Source of the DNA: Methylophaga sp. OBS3
GTDB lineage: Bacteria > Pseudomonadota > Gammaproteobacteria > Nitrosococcales > Methylophagaceae
Direction of reading: 5' to 3'
NCBI RefSeq assembly: GCF_026319325.1
Contig: NZ_JAPDMU010000001.1
Span: 682,001 to 746,000 of the forward strand
Length of the DNA: 64,000 bases
Part shown: positions 30,272-41,013 of the stretch, piece by piece
How the letters are laid out: every line of letters starts with the position of its first letter
Position numbering within the stretch: position 1 is the stretch's first letter
The notes under the pieces: generated by a model
What the model was told of the DNA's origin: nothing
Database searches by the model: none
The model's input: only the letters and a program-made list of their open reading frames with translations
Translations under genes and position numbers: made by a program

Positions 30272-30507
30272 TATTTATCTTTCCACTCACTATACGGCAT
30301 TGCATATACGTATTCGCGAGCCCCGTCATAATCCATCTCAACACCTTTTTCTTCAGCCGCAGCTAAATACCACTTAGACAGACAGTTACGGCAAAACCCA
30401 GCCAGATTCATCAGATCAATGTTTTGGACATCTTTACGTTCTTGTAAGTGAGCCAATAGACGACGAAATGCTGCGGCTTCTAATTCTGTTTGTGTTTGCT
30501 TATCCAT
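30262..30507 (-). CDS. DUF1244 family protein
   Basis: The 81-aa product, begun at the ATG at 30507 ([20 protein letters not shown]), belongs to DUF1244, a small family widespread in proteobacteria with no assigned role. The signature is NLAGFCRNCLSKWYLAAAEEKG, with two cysteines in C-x2-C, followed by a conserved Tyr-rich MPYSEWKDKY end. It overlaps the upstream ABC-transporter gene by eight bases and the convergent anti-sigma gene by ten, so it probably shares the ABC transcript. The single CxxC might hold a metal or act in thiol exchange. Confidence 0.85.
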   Translation of the reverse strand: MDKQTQTELEAAAFRRLLAHLQERKDVQNIDLMNLAGFCRNCLSKWYLAAAEEKGVEMDYDGAREYVYAMPYSEWKDKYQK

Positions 30508-32521
30508 GATTTTCCGAATTTTTATATAAATAACAATTAACCACATGACCATTACCTAAGTCAGTGGTTTCAGGGTAGTCCAGTTTACATTCTGGCATCG
30601 CCTCTGGACACCGTTGGTGAAAGTGACAACCTGTAGGTGGATTTGCGGGTGACGGTAACTCACCACTGATACCGACAGGTGGTTCACTACTTTCAATTTC
30701 CGGTACAGCAGCCAATAAGGCTCGGGTATAGGGATGTTTTGGCTGCGTTAATACCTGCTCGCGGCTGCCTTGCTCAACAATTCGTCCCAAGTACATCACG
30801 GCCACACGATGGGCTAAATAATCCACTACGGCGATATTGTGAGTGATAAATAAAAACGATAAACCAAATTCATGCTGAATATCGCGCAGCAGGTTTAACA
30901 CCTGTGCCTGTACTGAAACATCTAAAGCACTAGTTGGCTCATCACAAATAATGACTTCAGGCTCAGCTGCCAGCGCCCTAGCAATACATAATCTTTGACG
31001 TTGGCCGCCAGAAAAAGCATGCGGATAACGATTTTTGATATCAGTACGAAGCCCGACGCGTTCAAGTAACGTATCAATATGCTCATCACGTTCAGCCACG
31101 GTCATTTTCCTAAACCGTGAGTGCAGCCCTTCCTCCAAAATATGCCTCACCGTCATTCGCGGATTCATCGAGGAGTAAGGATCTTGGAAGATGATCTGTA
31201 AGGCGTTTCTGATAGGTTTAAGTTGACGGTTTGAAAGTTTATTTAACGTTTTTCCTTGAAAACGCACGGCTCCAGAGGTCACCGGAATTAACTGAAGGAT
31301 GCCTTTCCCTACGGTACTTTTTCCGCAACCTGATTCACCGACTAACGCTAAGGTCTCAGCAGGATGTAGTGTCAAACTTAAGCCATCTACGGCTTTTACT
31401 TGCCCAACTTTACGCTGCAAAATTCCTTTACGAATTGGAAAGTGAATCCGTAAATCTTTTACTTGAAGTGCTGTTTGTTTAGCAGGAATAACCTCAGATA
31501 ATTTGGCAATTTCAGGTTTATGGTCAACCGATGACAGCTCTTCTGGCGCATTGTGCGGATCAAATAAATGGCATCGAACACCATCATCAACTTGCCCAAA
31601 CCAACTCGGCAGTTTCTCCTCACAAACTGATATCGATTTATCACAACGATCAGCAAATCGACAGCCAGTAAAATGCTGATTTAACGGCGGTACCGTACCT
31701 TTGATGACTGACAATCGCTGATCCCGCTTCTGCGCACCGGGCAGCGCTGCAAATAGCTTTTGTGTGTAGGGATGACGAGGTTGAGCAAAAAAAGCATGTC
31801 GATCTGCTGCTTCGACAATTTGTCCGGCATACATAACGGCTACTCTATCTGCCATTTGAGCAACCACACCTAGATCATGGCTAATAAGCAAAATTGCCAT
31901 GTTTTTGTCACGTTGAAGTTGTTTGAGCAAACCTAATATCTGGGCTTGGATGGTTACATCTAAGGCCGTTGTTGGCTCATCTGCGATTAATAATTCAGGC
32001 TCACCAGCCAATGCCATCGCAATCATTACCCGTTGTTTCATACCACCAGATAATTGATGTGGATACTCTTTTAAACGTCTGGTCGGATCAGGTATTCCGA
32101 CATCATCTAAAAGTTGCATACAGCGCTTTTGTATTTCAGCAGCCGTTAATTTGAAATGCCAACGTAAACTTTCTGACAATTGTTGACCAATGGTCAGTAC
32201 TGGATTTAAAGAGCTTTGTGGCTCTTGGAAAATCATCGCGACCCTACGGCCTCGAATATGCTCCATTTGTGCTTCAGATAAGCGCAGTAAATCAACGCCA
32301 TCCAGTAAAATCTCACCAGCCGTAATGTTACTCGCTGGTTGTGGATTTAACCTTAATAGCGATAAAGCCGTCATGGACTTACCGCAACCCGACTCACCTA
32401 ATAAAGCAAACGTCTCGCCTTGATTGATTTCAAAATCAATACCATCAACGGCACGAAATGGTGCCTCACCATTACCAAACCAAGTTTTTAAACCCTTAAC
32501 TTGTAATAATGCTGTACTCAT
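30500..32521 (-). CDS. yejF: Double ABC ATPase of an oligopeptide transporter (YejF-like)
   Basis: A 673-aa fusion of two ABC domains of the Dpp/Opp class. The first has Walker [13 protein letters not shown] (about residues 42-50), signature LSGGMKQRV and Walker [10 protein letters not shown]. The second starts about residue 355, with [13 protein letters not shown] and signature FSGGQRQRL. Each domain ends with the oligopeptide-transporter Cys-rich tail ([10 protein letters not shown] and [14 protein letters not shown]). YejF is the energy subunit of the YejABEF importer, which takes up microcin C and peptides. Here only this subunit and one permease are present, overlapping by four bases. 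Confidence 0.92.
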   Translation of the reverse strand: MSTALLQVKGLKTWFGNGEAPFRAVDGIDFEINQGETFALLGESGCGKSMTALSLLRLNPQPASNITAGEILLDGVDLLRLSEAQMEHIRGRRVAMIFQEPQSSLNPVLTIGQQLSESLRWHFKLTAAEIQKRCMQLLDDVGIPDPTRRLKEYPHQLSGGMKQRVMIAMALAGEPELLIADEPTTALDVTIQAQILGLLKQLQRDKNMAILLISHDLGVVAQMADRVAVMYAGQIVEAADRHAFFAQPRHPYTQKLFAALPGAQKRDQRLSVIKGTVPPLNQHFTGCRFADRCDKSISVCEEKLPSWFGQVDDGVRCHLFDPHNAPEELSSVDHKPEIAKLSEVIPAKQTALQVKDLRIHFPIRKGILQRKVGQVKAVDGLSLTLHPAETLALVGESGCGKSTVGKGILQLIPVTSGAVRFQGKTLNKLSNRQLKPIRNALQIIFQDPYSSMNPRMTVRHILEEGLHSRFRKMTVAERDEHIDTLLERVGLRTDIKNRYPHAFSGGQRQRLCIARALAAEPEVIICDEPTSALDVSVQAQVLNLLRDIQHEFGLSFLFITHNIAVVDYLAHRVAVMYLGRIVEQGSREQVLTQPKHPYTRALLAAVPEIESSEPPVGISGELPSPANPPTGCHFHQRCPEAMPECKLDYPETTDLGNGHVVNCYLYKNSENHG

Positions 32522-33927
32522 CGGCTTGCCTGCATACGTGGGTCAAAAGCATCACGGACAACATCGGCAAATAAATTTGCAGCTAAGACAAGAATGAACA
32601 TAGAGATAAATGCTGCCGTTAATGACCACCAAACCACAGGATCTCTTGCCATTTCTAAACGAGCGCTATTGATCATATTGCCCCAAGAAATCATTGTGGG
32701 ATCGACACCAACCCCAACGTAAGACAATACAGCCTCGGCCAACACCAGCCCACTAAAGTCGAGTACGACCGTTATCAAAATGATATGCATCAAATTCGGC
32801 AAAATATGACGATGCAATATCGTAAAGCCATTCACACCAAGTGCTCTAGCCGCTAAGACATATTCAGATTCACGAAGTTTTAAAGTTTCACCACGGAGGA
32901 TTCGACACAAGCCTGTCCAACTGGTCACACCAAGGATTAAACAGAGGAATAAAAGCCGGATATCTGCGCGTTCGGCCGCTGTAGCAAAGCTTTCTGGGTG
33001 ATTATTGATATACACCTGCAGCATTAACACAGCTGCAGCGATGAGTAGTACACCGGGAATAGAGTTTAGTGTCGTGTAGATATATTGGATGATGTCATCA
33101 AGCCAACCCCGAAAATATCCGGCCGCAATACCCAATAAAATCGCCAGCGGCAACATTACTAAGGTCGTTAAGGTGCCAATCATAAGACCTGTACGAATAC
33201 TTTTTAGTGACTGATACAGGACATCTTGGCCGACTTTATCGGTACCCAAAACATGGTAATACTGTCCTAAGTGAATAAGATTAAAGCTGACCAGCAGGAT
33301 TAAAAATAACGTTAAGTAGATTGTTCTGACAGGGAAAACACTCTCGCCGCTTAACCATTTTTTAGCCGTTGTTATAGTGCTTTTTTTCTGCCGAGAACTA
33401 AACTCAACAACCATTAACGCCATAATCGCTAGTGTCGTGACTAATGCCCAGAAACTACTAGTCATTATCCGCTCCGAAATATCCGACCATTTGGCATCAG
33501 GATCGGCTAAATGCCGTCCACCATAACGCAGGGGTGGATAGCCGTGGGTAAGGTTACCGTCCAGCATTTGCATTTCACGACTAAATAACCGGGTAGCAAA
33601 TGGTGCAGAGTAAGTTTTCTCGACTTGAGTATGAAGTGGCGTAACTAAGACATCAAAGACACTTTTTACGTGACTGTCATAATGCACTTCATCACTGCCA
33701 GATTGGGCAGGTAAAGCACTTCGAAAATGTAGGGAATCCAATAAACCGATGCTGACGTAAACCGACAGCACCATAATCGCTATCACCCCACGTTTACGGG
33801 TAAAAACATGTAGCCATGGCGCACGAAGGTGCGGTTTACGTTGGATATAAAAGACGCCAGCCCCAATAACGGCCAGCAGGCTGAAGATTAGAATGTCCGT
33901 CCACAATAAAACCGGCAAAAAGGGCAT
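32518..33927 (-). CDS. Oligopeptide ABC permease (YejE/DppC-like) with long N-terminal extension
   Basis: A 469-aa inner-membrane permease. The C-terminal 270 residues are a standard BPD-transport domain with GTDKVGQDVLYQSLKS and the ATPase-docking EAA-like loop EYVLAARALGVNGFTILHRH. The N-terminal 200 residues add two or more helices and a periplasmic loop carrying HYDSHVKSVFDVL and GYPPLRYGGRHLADP, longer than the 341-aa E. coli YejE. The gene overlaps yejF by four bases and follows ispH by 12. No substrate-binding protein (YejA) or partner permease (YejB) is adjacent, so they must be elsewhere or lost. Confidence 0.85.
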   Translation of the reverse strand: MPFLPVLLWTDILIFSLLAVIGAGVFYIQRKPHLRAPWLHVFTRKRGVIAIMVLSVYVSIGLLDSLHFRSALPAQSGSDEVHYDSHVKSVFDVLVTPLHTQVEKTYSAPFATRLFSREMQMLDGNLTHGYPPLRYGGRHLADPDAKWSDISERIMTSSFWALVTTLAIMALMVVEFSSRQKKSTITTAKKWLSGESVFPVRTIYLTLFLILLVSFNLIHLGQYYHVLGTDKVGQDVLYQSLKSIRTGLMIGTLTTLVMLPLAILLGIAAGYFRGWLDDIIQYIYTTLNSIPGVLLIAAAVLMLQVYINNHPESFATAAERADIRLLFLCLILGVTSWTGLCRILRGETLKLRESEYVLAARALGVNGFTILHRHILPNLMHIILITVVLDFSGLVLAEAVLSYVGVGVDPTMISWGNMINSARLEMARDPVVWWSLTAAFISMFILVLAANLFADVVRDAFDPRMQASR

Positions 33928-33939
33928 AAAGCTCCTGTT

Positions 33940-34896
33940 TTAAATTTTTAGACGGCTTATATCTACTTTTAATTCCTTGGGCAGTGAGAAGGCAACATTT
34001 TCCTGTTGACCATTGTCTTCTTGCACATCTTCAATACCCAGCGCCTGCAAACGTTTGACGACATCTTGAACCAGTAGTTCAGGTGCCGATGCACCAGCAG
34101 TCAAGCCCACAGTTTCAATATTCTCAAGCCAAGCCGGATCAATCTCGTCAGCGCTATCAATAAGGTAAGCCGTAGTGCCTAACTTGTTGGCTAACTCTCT
34201 TAAACGGTTTGAGTTTGAACTATTTGTTGAGCCAACGACCAGAACCAAATCACATTCTTGCGCCAGACGTTTTACGGCATCTTGACGATTTTGCGTGGCA
34301 TAACAAATATCATCTTTGCCCGGTCCAATAATATTAGGAAAGCGCTCACGTAAAGCATCAATAACAATCGCAGTATCATCGACTGATAAGGTGGTTTGTG
34401 TAACAAAAGCCAAGTTGTTGGGATCTTTAACCTCAAGCTTTGCAACATCCTCTGGCGATTCAACCAAGTACATTCCACCCTGCTCGGCTGAGTATTGCCC
34501 CATGGTGCCTTCAACTTCGGGATGACCGGCATGACCAATCAAAATACATTCGCGGGCGACTTTTTCGTGGCGAGCAACTTCCATATGAACTTTAGTCACT
34601 AATGGGCATGTTGCATCAAATACTTTCAAACCACGTTGCTTGCCTTCATTTTGCACAGCACGCGATACGCCATGAGCACTAAAGATTAGCGTCGAATCAT
34701 CTGGCACATCCGTCAGCTCTTCAATGAAAATAGCACCTTTATTACGTAAATCATTGACTACTGTACGGTTATGCACGACTTCGTGACGTACATAGACCGG
34801 AGCACCGAATAATGTCAGTGCGCGTTCGACAATATCAATTGCTCTATCCACACCAGCACAAAAACCACGTGGATTGGCCATCAATAATTTCGTCAT
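33940..34896 (-). CDS. ispH: 4-hydroxy-3-methylbut-2-enyl diphosphate reductase
   Basis: IspH makes IPP and DMAPP in the last step of the MEP isoprenoid pathway, using a [4Fe-4S] cluster. The cluster Cys residues are Cys13 ([13 protein letters not shown]), Cys97 (FDATCPLV) and Cys198 (DDICYATQN), which match the family. Other signs are [14 protein letters not shown], with a catalytic His, and [11 protein letters not shown]. The 318-aa length is normal. The start shares one base with the stop of pheA. It may be transcribed from the gyrA-serC-pheA region. Confidence 0.98.
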   Translation of the reverse strand: MTKLLMANPRGFCAGVDRAIDIVERALTLFGAPVYVRHEVVHNRTVVNDLRNKGAIFIEELTDVPDDSTLIFSAHGVSRAVQNEGKQRGLKVFDATCPLVTKVHMEVARHEKVARECILIGHAGHPEVEGTMGQYSAEQGGMYLVESPEDVAKLEVKDPNNLAFVTQTTLSVDDTAIVIDALRERFPNIIGPGKDDICYATQNRQDAVKRLAQECDLVLVVGSTNSSNSNRLRELANKLGTTAYLIDSADEIDPAWLENIETVGLTAGASAPELLVQDVVKRLQALGIEDVQEDNGQQENVAFSLPKELKVDISRLKI

Positions 34897-35984
34897 TACA
34901 ACACCGCCTTAGGATATGAGCCTAGAACTCTAAAGACTGAAGACTCATCTTCAAGTTTATTTAATGCTGTGGCAACTGCCTCATCCTGACAGTGACCATC
35001 AATATCGATAAAAAACACGTATTCCCACATGCCTTTTCGGGATGGTCGTGACTCAATGCGACTCATACTAATACCACTATCAGCTAAAGGCTGTAGCAGT
35101 TTTTGTAATGCGCCTGGTTTGTTTTTGGTTGAGACCAATAAGGCCGTTTTATCTTCGCCACTGGCACTCACTTGCTGACTACCGATAACCAAAAACCGTG
35201 TGGTATTACCAGCTTCATCTTCAATATTACTGGCAAGAATTTGCAGACCATAAATGGCAGCAGCATTACTCGCGGCAATCGCTGCAGCAGATTCATCCAT
35301 TTCAGCAACACGGCGCGCTGCTTCAGAATTACTATCTAACGGAATTAGTTCAGCATGCGCCAACTGATCACCGAGCCACTGACGACATTGCGCTAAGGCT
35401 TGAGGGTGAGCATAGACTGTTTTTACTTGGCTTAAATCAGCAGCTTTACCAAGAAGATAATGATGAATTCGCAATGACACTTCGCCATTAATTTTTAATG
35501 GTGAACTGATGAAACGATCCAAGGTGTGGCTGACGACACCCTCTGTAGAGTTCTCAACAGGCACAACACCGTAACAAGCATATTCAGTTTCAACGGCGCT
35601 GAATACATTGGCTATTGTACTTACAGGTTGAAACTCAGCAGAACCACCAAAATGTTTGAGTGCAGCTGCCTGCGTAAATGAGCCCTCTGGGCCTAAATAA
35701 GCAATACGAAGCGGCTTTTCGGCTGCCAAGCAAGCAGACATAATCTCTCTGAACAAACGCGCCATTTCCTTATCGGCTAAAGGGCCTTTGTTGCGAGCCA
35801 TCACATTTCGCAAGACCATCGCTTCACGCTCAGGGCGATAAAAGTCACTTTGATCGCCAACAGATTGCTTTATTTCAGCAACTTGATGGGCAAGCGCGGT
35901 CCGTTCATTGAGCAGTGCCTGAATTTTTTCATCGACTGCATCAATTTGCTGACGCACATTTTGCAAAGCTTTTTGTTCTGACAT
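34896..35984 (-). CDS. pheA: Bifunctional chorismate mutase / prephenate dehydratase (P-protein)
   Basis: PheA commits chorismate to phenylalanine through prephenate to phenylpyruvate. The 362-aa protein has an AroQ chorismate mutase domain (about 1-90, with [20 protein letters not shown]), a prephenate dehydratase domain (about 95-270, with [18 protein letters not shown] and [16 protein letters not shown]), and a C-terminal ACT domain. The ACT domain includes [10 protein letters not shown] and IESRPSRKG, the latter forming part of the Phe-feedback site, so feedback inhibition is expected. It follows serC by two bases and is close to gyrA, a Pseudomonas-like order. Confidence 0.97.
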   Translation of the reverse strand: MSEQKALQNVRQQIDAVDEKIQALLNERTALAHQVAEIKQSVGDQSDFYRPEREAMVLRNVMARNKGPLADKEMARLFREIMSACLAAEKPLRIAYLGPEGSFTQAAALKHFGGSAEFQPVSTIANVFSAVETEYACYGVVPVENSTEGVVSHTLDRFISSPLKINGEVSLRIHHYLLGKAADLSQVKTVYAHPQALAQCRQWLGDQLAHAELIPLDSNSEAARRVAEMDESAAAIAASNAAAIYGLQILASNIEDEAGNTTRFLVIGSQQVSASGEDKTALLVSTKNKPGALQKLLQPLADSGISMSRIESRPSRKGMWEYVFFIDIDGHCQDEAVATALNKLEDESSVFRVLGSYPKAVL

Positions 35985-35986
35985 CC

Positions 35987-37066
35987 TTAACCGAACCTAC
36001 GCTCGAATTCCGCCATAAAGGCAATCAGTTTATCAACGCCCTCTTCTGGCATCGCGTTGTAGATACTAGCGCGCATACCACCAAGATCGCGATGACCTTT
36101 TAAGGTTAATAAACCTTGTGTCGCCGCCATTTGCAAAAACTGCTTGTCCAGACTGCTATCGGCTAATGTGAAGGGAATATTCATCCATGAGCGATAACGC
36201 GGATCAACTGGATTAGCGTAAAAATCACTACCATCAATAGCAGCGTATAACTTAGTCGCTTTACGGCCATTAATTTCGGCCATGGCTGACAAACCACCTT
36301 GCTGCTTCAACCATTGAAACACCAGACCAGCAAGATACCAACTGTAAGTTGCAGGTGTGTTATACATTGATGCATTGTCAGCATGAATTTGATAATCAAA
36401 CATCGTCGGTGTGCCCGGTAATGTTTTACCCATCAAATCACGACGAATTATCACAATACACAAACCTGCCGGGCCAATATTTTTCTGGGCACCGGCGTAA
36501 ATCATGCCAAAACGATTAACATCGACAGGTCGCGATAAAATCGTCGATGACATATCCGCAATCAGCGGGGCCTTACCCATTGTTGGAATATCATGAAATT
36601 CCACTCCATGAATGGTTTCATTAGGCGTGTAATGCAGGTAAGCGGCATCATCTGATACTTGCCAATCAGCAAAATCTGGAATGGTCGTGTAGTGACTTGG
36701 TTTAGCGTCAGCAACGACATTTACTTCACAGTAACGACGGGCTTCGTTAATCGCTTTTTCTGACCAAGCACCGGTGTTGGCATAGTCCGCTCTATGGGCA
36801 CCCCGCAGCAAGTTCATTGGGATCATCGAAAACTGGCTTGATGCACCACCTTGCAAAAATAGCACAGCATAATCATCCGATATGCCCATAAGCTCACGAA
36901 GATCGGCTTCAGCCTGTTGTGCTATTTCGGTATATTCAGGTCCACGATGGCTCATCTCCATCACTGACATACCTGAACCGCGCCAATCGAGCATTTCCTC
37001 GCGCGCTTGTTGCATTACTGCATCCGGCAACATGGCCGGACCAGCACTAAAGTTATAGGCTCTCAA
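35987..37066 (-). CDS. serC: Phosphoserine aminotransferase
   Basis: SerC makes phosphoserine for serine synthesis and also acts in pyridoxal phosphate synthesis. The 359-aa protein has the PLP lysine Lys195 in YAGAQKNIGPAG, the N-terminal NFSAGPAMLP, the phosphate-contact segment LQGGASSQFSMIP, and the conserved GGMRASIYNAMP near the C terminus. It lies three bases after gyrA and two before pheA. The block gyrA-serC-pheA is compact and probably co-transcribed. Confidence 0.98.
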   Translation of the reverse strand: MRAYNFSAGPAMLPDAVMQQAREEMLDWRGSGMSVMEMSHRGPEYTEIAQQAEADLRELMGISDDYAVLFLQGGASSQFSMIPMNLLRGAHRADYANTGAWSEKAINEARRYCEVNVVADAKPSHYTTIPDFADWQVSDDAAYLHYTPNETIHGVEFHDIPTMGKAPLIADMSSTILSRPVDVNRFGMIYAGAQKNIGPAGLCIVIIRRDLMGKTLPGTPTMFDYQIHADNASMYNTPATYSWYLAGLVFQWLKQQGGLSAMAEINGRKATKLYAAIDGSDFYANPVDPRYRSWMNIPFTLADSSLDKQFLQMAATQGLLTLKGHRDLGGMRASIYNAMPEEGVDKLIAFMAEFERRFG

Positions 37067-37069
37067 GGC

Positions 37070-39649
37070 TTACTCTTCTGCTAAATCTTCAACATCTGCT
37101 GAGTCAACAGCATCACTATCTTCGTCTTCGATGACGCGTTCTACACCCACCAATTTTTCATCTTTGGTGAGGTTTATCAGTCTTACACCCTGGGTATTAC
37201 GGCCTACCAATGACACATCTTTAACTGGGGTTCTTACCAAGGTACCGCCATTGGTAATCAACATGATTTGATCTTCATCATCAACCTGGACTGCACCAAC
37301 AACTTGACCATTACGAGCAGAGGTTTGGATTGAGATAATGCCCTGACCACCACGGCCTTGAACACGGTACTCTTCAAGATTGGTACGTTTACCGTAACCA
37401 AACTCGGTTGCCGTCAAGATTGGACCTTCAGGACGGGCAATGATCAAAGAAATGATCTTCTCACCGTCAGTTAACCGCATACCACGAACACCGCGCGAGA
37501 CACGGCCCATTGAACGGACATCGGTTTCGGGGAATCGGATAACTTTACCGTTGGTGCTAAACAACATGACATCAGATTGACCATCAGTCAGTGCCACATC
37601 AACCAGTACATCGTCTTCTTTGAGATCAACAGCGATGATACCGTTAGCACGTGGACGCGAGTAATCTACTAAAGGCGTTTTCTTAACCGTACCGCTTGCT
37701 GTTGCCATAAAGATAAATTTATCGGCTTCAAATTCACGAATTGGTAATACCGCGTTGATCCGTTCACCCTCTTCTAATGGCAACAAGTTAACGATTGGTT
37801 TACCACGTGCAGTACGACCACCTTGAGGTAATTCATACACTTTTTTCCAATACACTTTACCGGCGCTTGAGAAACACAGCAGCGTGTCATGCGTATTGGC
37901 AATGAAGAGATGCTCAACGAAATCTTCATCTTTCATGGAGGTTGCGGCTTTACCCTTACCACCACGACGTTGCGCCTGATATGTATCAAGCTGTGTGGTT
38001 TTCGCGTAACCAGCATGAGACAAAGTAACGACCATCTCTTCTTCACAGATAAGATCTTCTAAAGTGAGATCTAAATGTGCATCAAGAATTTCAGTGCGAC
38101 GTTCATCACCATATTCTTCGTTGATAGCCACCAATTCCTGACGGATAACCGCCATCAAATTATCGGCATCACTCAGAATCGCTAATAACTCTGCAATTTG
38201 ATCTAATACTTCACGATATTCTTGCAAGATTTTGTCTTGCTCAAGGCCTGTCAGACGATGCAGACGCATATCCAAAATCGCCTGTGCTTGCACAGGTGAT
38301 AAGTAATATTGACCATCGACTAACCCAAACTCTGATGCCAAATCTTCTGGGCGTGATGCTTCAGCACCAGCAGCGCCGAGCATTTCCAGAATCATTTCGC
38401 TACGCCAGCCGCGAGAAACTAGGCTTTCTTTTGCTTCAGCTGGGTTTGGAGAGGCTTTGATGAGTTCGATAACTTCATCAATATTAGCTAATGCCGTCGC
38501 CAAGCCTTCTAAAATGTGGGCACGCTCACGTGCTTTGCGTAGTTCAAAGATCGAACGGCGCGTTACGACTTCACGGCGATGACGAATAAATGCTTGTAAT
38601 ACTTGTTGCAGGTTGAGTGTACGTGGCTGACCATCAACAATAGCCACCATGTTGATACCAAACACGGTTTGCAATTGCGTTTGTTGGTAAAGATTATTAA
38701 GAATAACTTCGGGTACTTCACCACGTTTTAAAACGATAACCATCCGCATGCCGTCTTTGTCAGACTCATCACGGAGGGCTGAAATACCTTCGATTTTCTT
38801 CTCTTTAACCAGCTCAGCAATTTTTTCTAACAGACGCGCTTTATTAACCTGATATGGCAATTCGTTAACAACAATGCTTTGTTGACCTGTTGCATCATTG
38901 GTTTCAATATCAGCGCGAGCACGCATGTAAACACGACCACGACCTGTTTGGTATGCCTCAGCAATACCGCGCGCACCGTTGATAATAGCAGCTGTTGGAA
39001 AGTCTGGGCCCGGTACATATTCCATCAAACCTGCAACATCAATGTCTGGCTTATCGATCATCGCAATACAGGCATTGAGAATTTCAGTCAGGTTATGAGG
39101 CGGGATATTCGTTGCCATACCGACCGCAATACCTGAAGAACCGTTAACTAACAGTGCAGGAATTTTTGTCGGTAAGACTGCTGGCTCTGATTCTGATTCA
39201 TCGTAGTTAGGGATGAAATCAACAGTCTCTTTATCAAGATCCGCCAGCATTTCATGGGCAATTTTCGCCATCCGCACTTCGGTATAACGCATGGCCGCCG
39301 GCGGATCACCATCCACCGAACCAAAGTTACCTTGACCATCCACCAGCATGTAGCGCATCGAGAATGGTTGCGCCATACGAACCATCGTGTCGTAAACAGC
39401 TGTATCACCGTGTGGGTGATATTTACCGATAACGTCACCGACAATACGCGCCGATTTTTTATAGGGGGCATTCCAGTTGTTGCCGAGTTCTCGCATGGCA
39501 TACAAAACACGACGATGTACTGGTTTCAGACCGTCACGTACATCTGGTAGCGCCCGACCGACAATTACGCTCATCGCATAATCGAGGTAGGACTGCTTCA
39601 TCTCCTCCTCGATGCCAATCGAGTCAAGTTCCAGCGCAATCTCAGACAT
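37070..39649 (-). CDS. gyrA: DNA gyrase subunit A
   Basis: GyrA is the DNA-breaking subunit of gyrase, which supercoils DNA with GyrB. The 859-aa protein has the N-terminal breakage-reunion domain with Tyr122 in [10 protein letters not shown] and the quinolone region at 67-106. The C-terminal pinwheel has a gyrase-box-like segment [12 protein letters not shown] near 560 and beta-pinwheel blades to about 830, followed by an acidic tail. Position 83 is Thr ([10 protein letters not shown]), where E. coli has Ser; Asp87 is retained. Upstream AGGA precedes the ATG at a proper distance. Confidence 0.98.
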   Translation of the reverse strand: MSEIALELDSIGIEEEMKQSYLDYAMSVIVGRALPDVRDGLKPVHRRVLYAMRELGNNWNAPYKKSARIVGDVIGKYHPHGDTAVYDTMVRMAQPFSMRYMLVDGQGNFGSVDGDPPAAMRYTEVRMAKIAHEMLADLDKETVDFIPNYDESESEPAVLPTKIPALLVNGSSGIAVGMATNIPPHNLTEILNACIAMIDKPDIDVAGLMEYVPGPDFPTAAIINGARGIAEAYQTGRGRVYMRARADIETNDATGQQSIVVNELPYQVNKARLLEKIAELVKEKKIEGISALRDESDKDGMRMVIVLKRGEVPEVILNNLYQQTQLQTVFGINMVAIVDGQPRTLNLQQVLQAFIRHRREVVTRRSIFELRKARERAHILEGLATALANIDEVIELIKASPNPAEAKESLVSRGWRSEMILEMLGAAGAEASRPEDLASEFGLVDGQYYLSPVQAQAILDMRLHRLTGLEQDKILQEYREVLDQIAELLAILSDADNLMAVIRQELVAINEEYGDERRTEILDAHLDLTLEDLICEEEMVVTLSHAGYAKTTQLDTYQAQRRGGKGKAATSMKDEDFVEHLFIANTHDTLLCFSSAGKVYWKKVYELPQGGRTARGKPIVNLLPLEEGERINAVLPIREFEADKFIFMATASGTVKKTPLVDYSRPRANGIIAVDLKEDDVLVDVALTDGQSDVMLFSTNGKVIRFPETDVRSMGRVSRGVRGMRLTDGEKIISLIIARPEGPILTATEFGYGKRTNLEEYRVQGRGGQGIISIQTSARNGQVVGAVQVDDEDQIMLITNGGTLVRTPVKDVSLVGRNTQGVRLINLTKDEKLVGVERVIEDEDSDAVDSADVEDLAEE

Positions 39650-39744
39650 TCAGTTTTCTTCCTAAAAAATGGGGTCGCGGATGATTGTTACAAAAGAATG
39701 AATATTACCACTCTTGCCGAATTACTGCACGACTAAGGAAATGG

Positions 39745-40401
39745 CTAGGGTGACCCAGCTTTTGCAAAATAATCGCTTAAATCAATCTCCAGCGTGGCGA
39801 GAATCTCTTCAAGACCATTTTTCCAACCGGTTACAACTTCTGATGGACGGGTTTCATCGATGTCTGCATCTACCCTGAAACCGGTTTGAAACAACATCTT
39901 ACTGTCAGCATCGACGCCAGCAGGACTTAGGAAAAACTGCATTTCGACCACGGCAGTTGGCGAATGTGCGGGACGCGCATCACCATATAATTTGGTTAAG
40001 GCACTTTCTAAAACTAAATCATGCGGTTCATTTGGATCAGTTACGACCTTACTAAATAACCCGCTTTTGGCTAACCAGCGCTCCATTTGCGCAGTAAACA
40101 TTGGCTGAGGATTGGTTAACAACTCATGAGGCGGTTGTGGTTCATATTGATTTTCGCCAACACGAAACATGATTGTCGCCTGACGATAATAGGGGGCAAC
40201 CCGAATAGGTTTGATTAATAAGACACGGTCTTGCGCAAACTGCGGCGCTACATTTCCTCTATCAGCTTCGATGATATATAGCCTGGGTTGCGAAGCGTAT
40301 TCATCAGCCTCTCCGCCACCGAAACTAAAGCAACCAGATAGAGTAAGCACCAAAGCCAATAACAGAATTTTTTGCCAGACAGTACGCACAGAGATCAACA
40401 C
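39745..40401 (-). CDS. ABC-transport auxiliary lipoprotein (PqiC/DUF330-like)
   Basis: A 218-aa lipoprotein with the lipobox LTLSGC (Cys at about residue 24), so it is anchored in a membrane. The rest matches the ABC_trans_aux family, whose members work with MCE-type lipid transporters such as PqiABC. Marks are QPRLYIIEADRG after the signal and RVLLIKPIRVAPYYRQATIMFR. No mce or permease gene is next to it, so its partner lies elsewhere. It is divergent from apt and follows gyrA's upstream region on the same strand. Confidence 0.75.
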   Translation of the reverse strand: MLISVRTVWQKILLLALVLTLSGCFSFGGGEADEYASQPRLYIIEADRGNVAPQFAQDRVLLIKPIRVAPYYRQATIMFRVGENQYEPQPPHELLTNPQPMFTAQMERWLAKSGLFSKVVTDPNEPHDLVLESALTKLYGDARPAHSPTAVVEMQFFLSPAGVDADSKMLFQTGFRVDADIDETRPSEVVTGWKNGLEEILATLEIDLSDYFAKAGSP

Positions 40402-40410
40402 TCCCTAACC

Positions 40411-40436
40411 AAGAAAAACCCTGCTTATGCAGGGTT
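40411..40436 (-). terminator. Minus-strand terminator-like hairpin between divergent genes
   Basis: A perfect eight-base stem, AACCCTGC/GCAGGGTT with a four-base loop TTAT, followed on the minus strand by TTTTTCTT, lies just upstream of the lipoprotein gene (start 40401). No gene on the minus strand ends here; apt, on the other strand, begins 60 bases away. It could be an attenuator in the lipoprotein leader or the end of a short antisense RNA. Confidence 0.75.
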
Positions 40437-40450
40437 CAAAAAACTATCGC

Positions 40451-40456
40451 TATAAT
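40451..40456 (+). promoter_or_regulatory. TATAAT -10 of apt
   Basis: A consensus -10 hexamer at 40451-40456, 42 bases before the apt TTG start. No -35 consensus is found at 16-18 bases, and the hairpin at 40411-40436 fills the position. Confidence 0.55.
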
Positions 40457-40497
40457 AACGGTCAGTCGCCATTAACCTCAATAAGCAGGAGAGTCCT

Positions 40498-41013
40498 TTG
40501 GAAACATTAACCGCGCATATTCGTGATATTCCAGATTTTCCATCCGAAGGCATTATCTTTAAAGACATCACACCACTACTTCGAAATCCCGAAGCTATGC
40601 GTTTAGCGGTTAATGCGCTCATTCTTCCTTTTCAGGATCATCCTGTAACTGCTGTTGCCGGTATGGAAGCCCGTGGTTTTGTTTTTGGTGCGCTTGCAGC
40701 ACAAGCGCTCAATGTTGGCTTTATTCCATTACGTAAACCCGGCAAATTACCGCACGATACACATAGTGTTGATTACGAACTGGAATATGGCAGTGCAGCA
40801 TTAGAAGTCCACCGAGATGCCATTCAATCCGGTGACCGTATTCTTATTGTTGATGATGTACTTGCCACCGGTGGTACGGCATTGGCTAGCTGCCAATTGG
40901 TTGAAGCATTAGGTGGCGATGTTGCTGGTTGTACTTTCCTATTAGAGATTGGCCCGCTTAATGGTCGACAAAAACTACATCAGTATTCTTTACACAGCGT
41001 TCTGCAAACTTAG
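40498..41013 (+). CDS. apt: Adenine phosphoribosyltransferase
   Basis: Apt salvages adenine to AMP with PRPP. The start is a TTG at 40498 with AGGAGA upstream; the protein then begins METLTAHIRDIPDFPSEGI as in relatives. Marks are GMEARGFVFGALAAQ, RKPGKLP and the PRPP motif ILIVDDVLATGGTALAS. The 171-aa length is normal. The last 24 bases overlap the 3' end of the thiDE gene on the other strand. It supplies AMP from adenine released in other reactions. Confidence 0.96.
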   Translation: METLTAHIRDIPDFPSEGIIFKDITPLLRNPEAMRLAVNALILPFQDHPVTAVAGMEARGFVFGALAAQALNVGFIPLRKPGKLPHDTHSVDYELEYGSAALEVHRDAIQSGDRILIVDDVLATGGTALASCQLVEALGGDVAGCTFLLEIGPLNGRQKLHQYSLHSVLQT

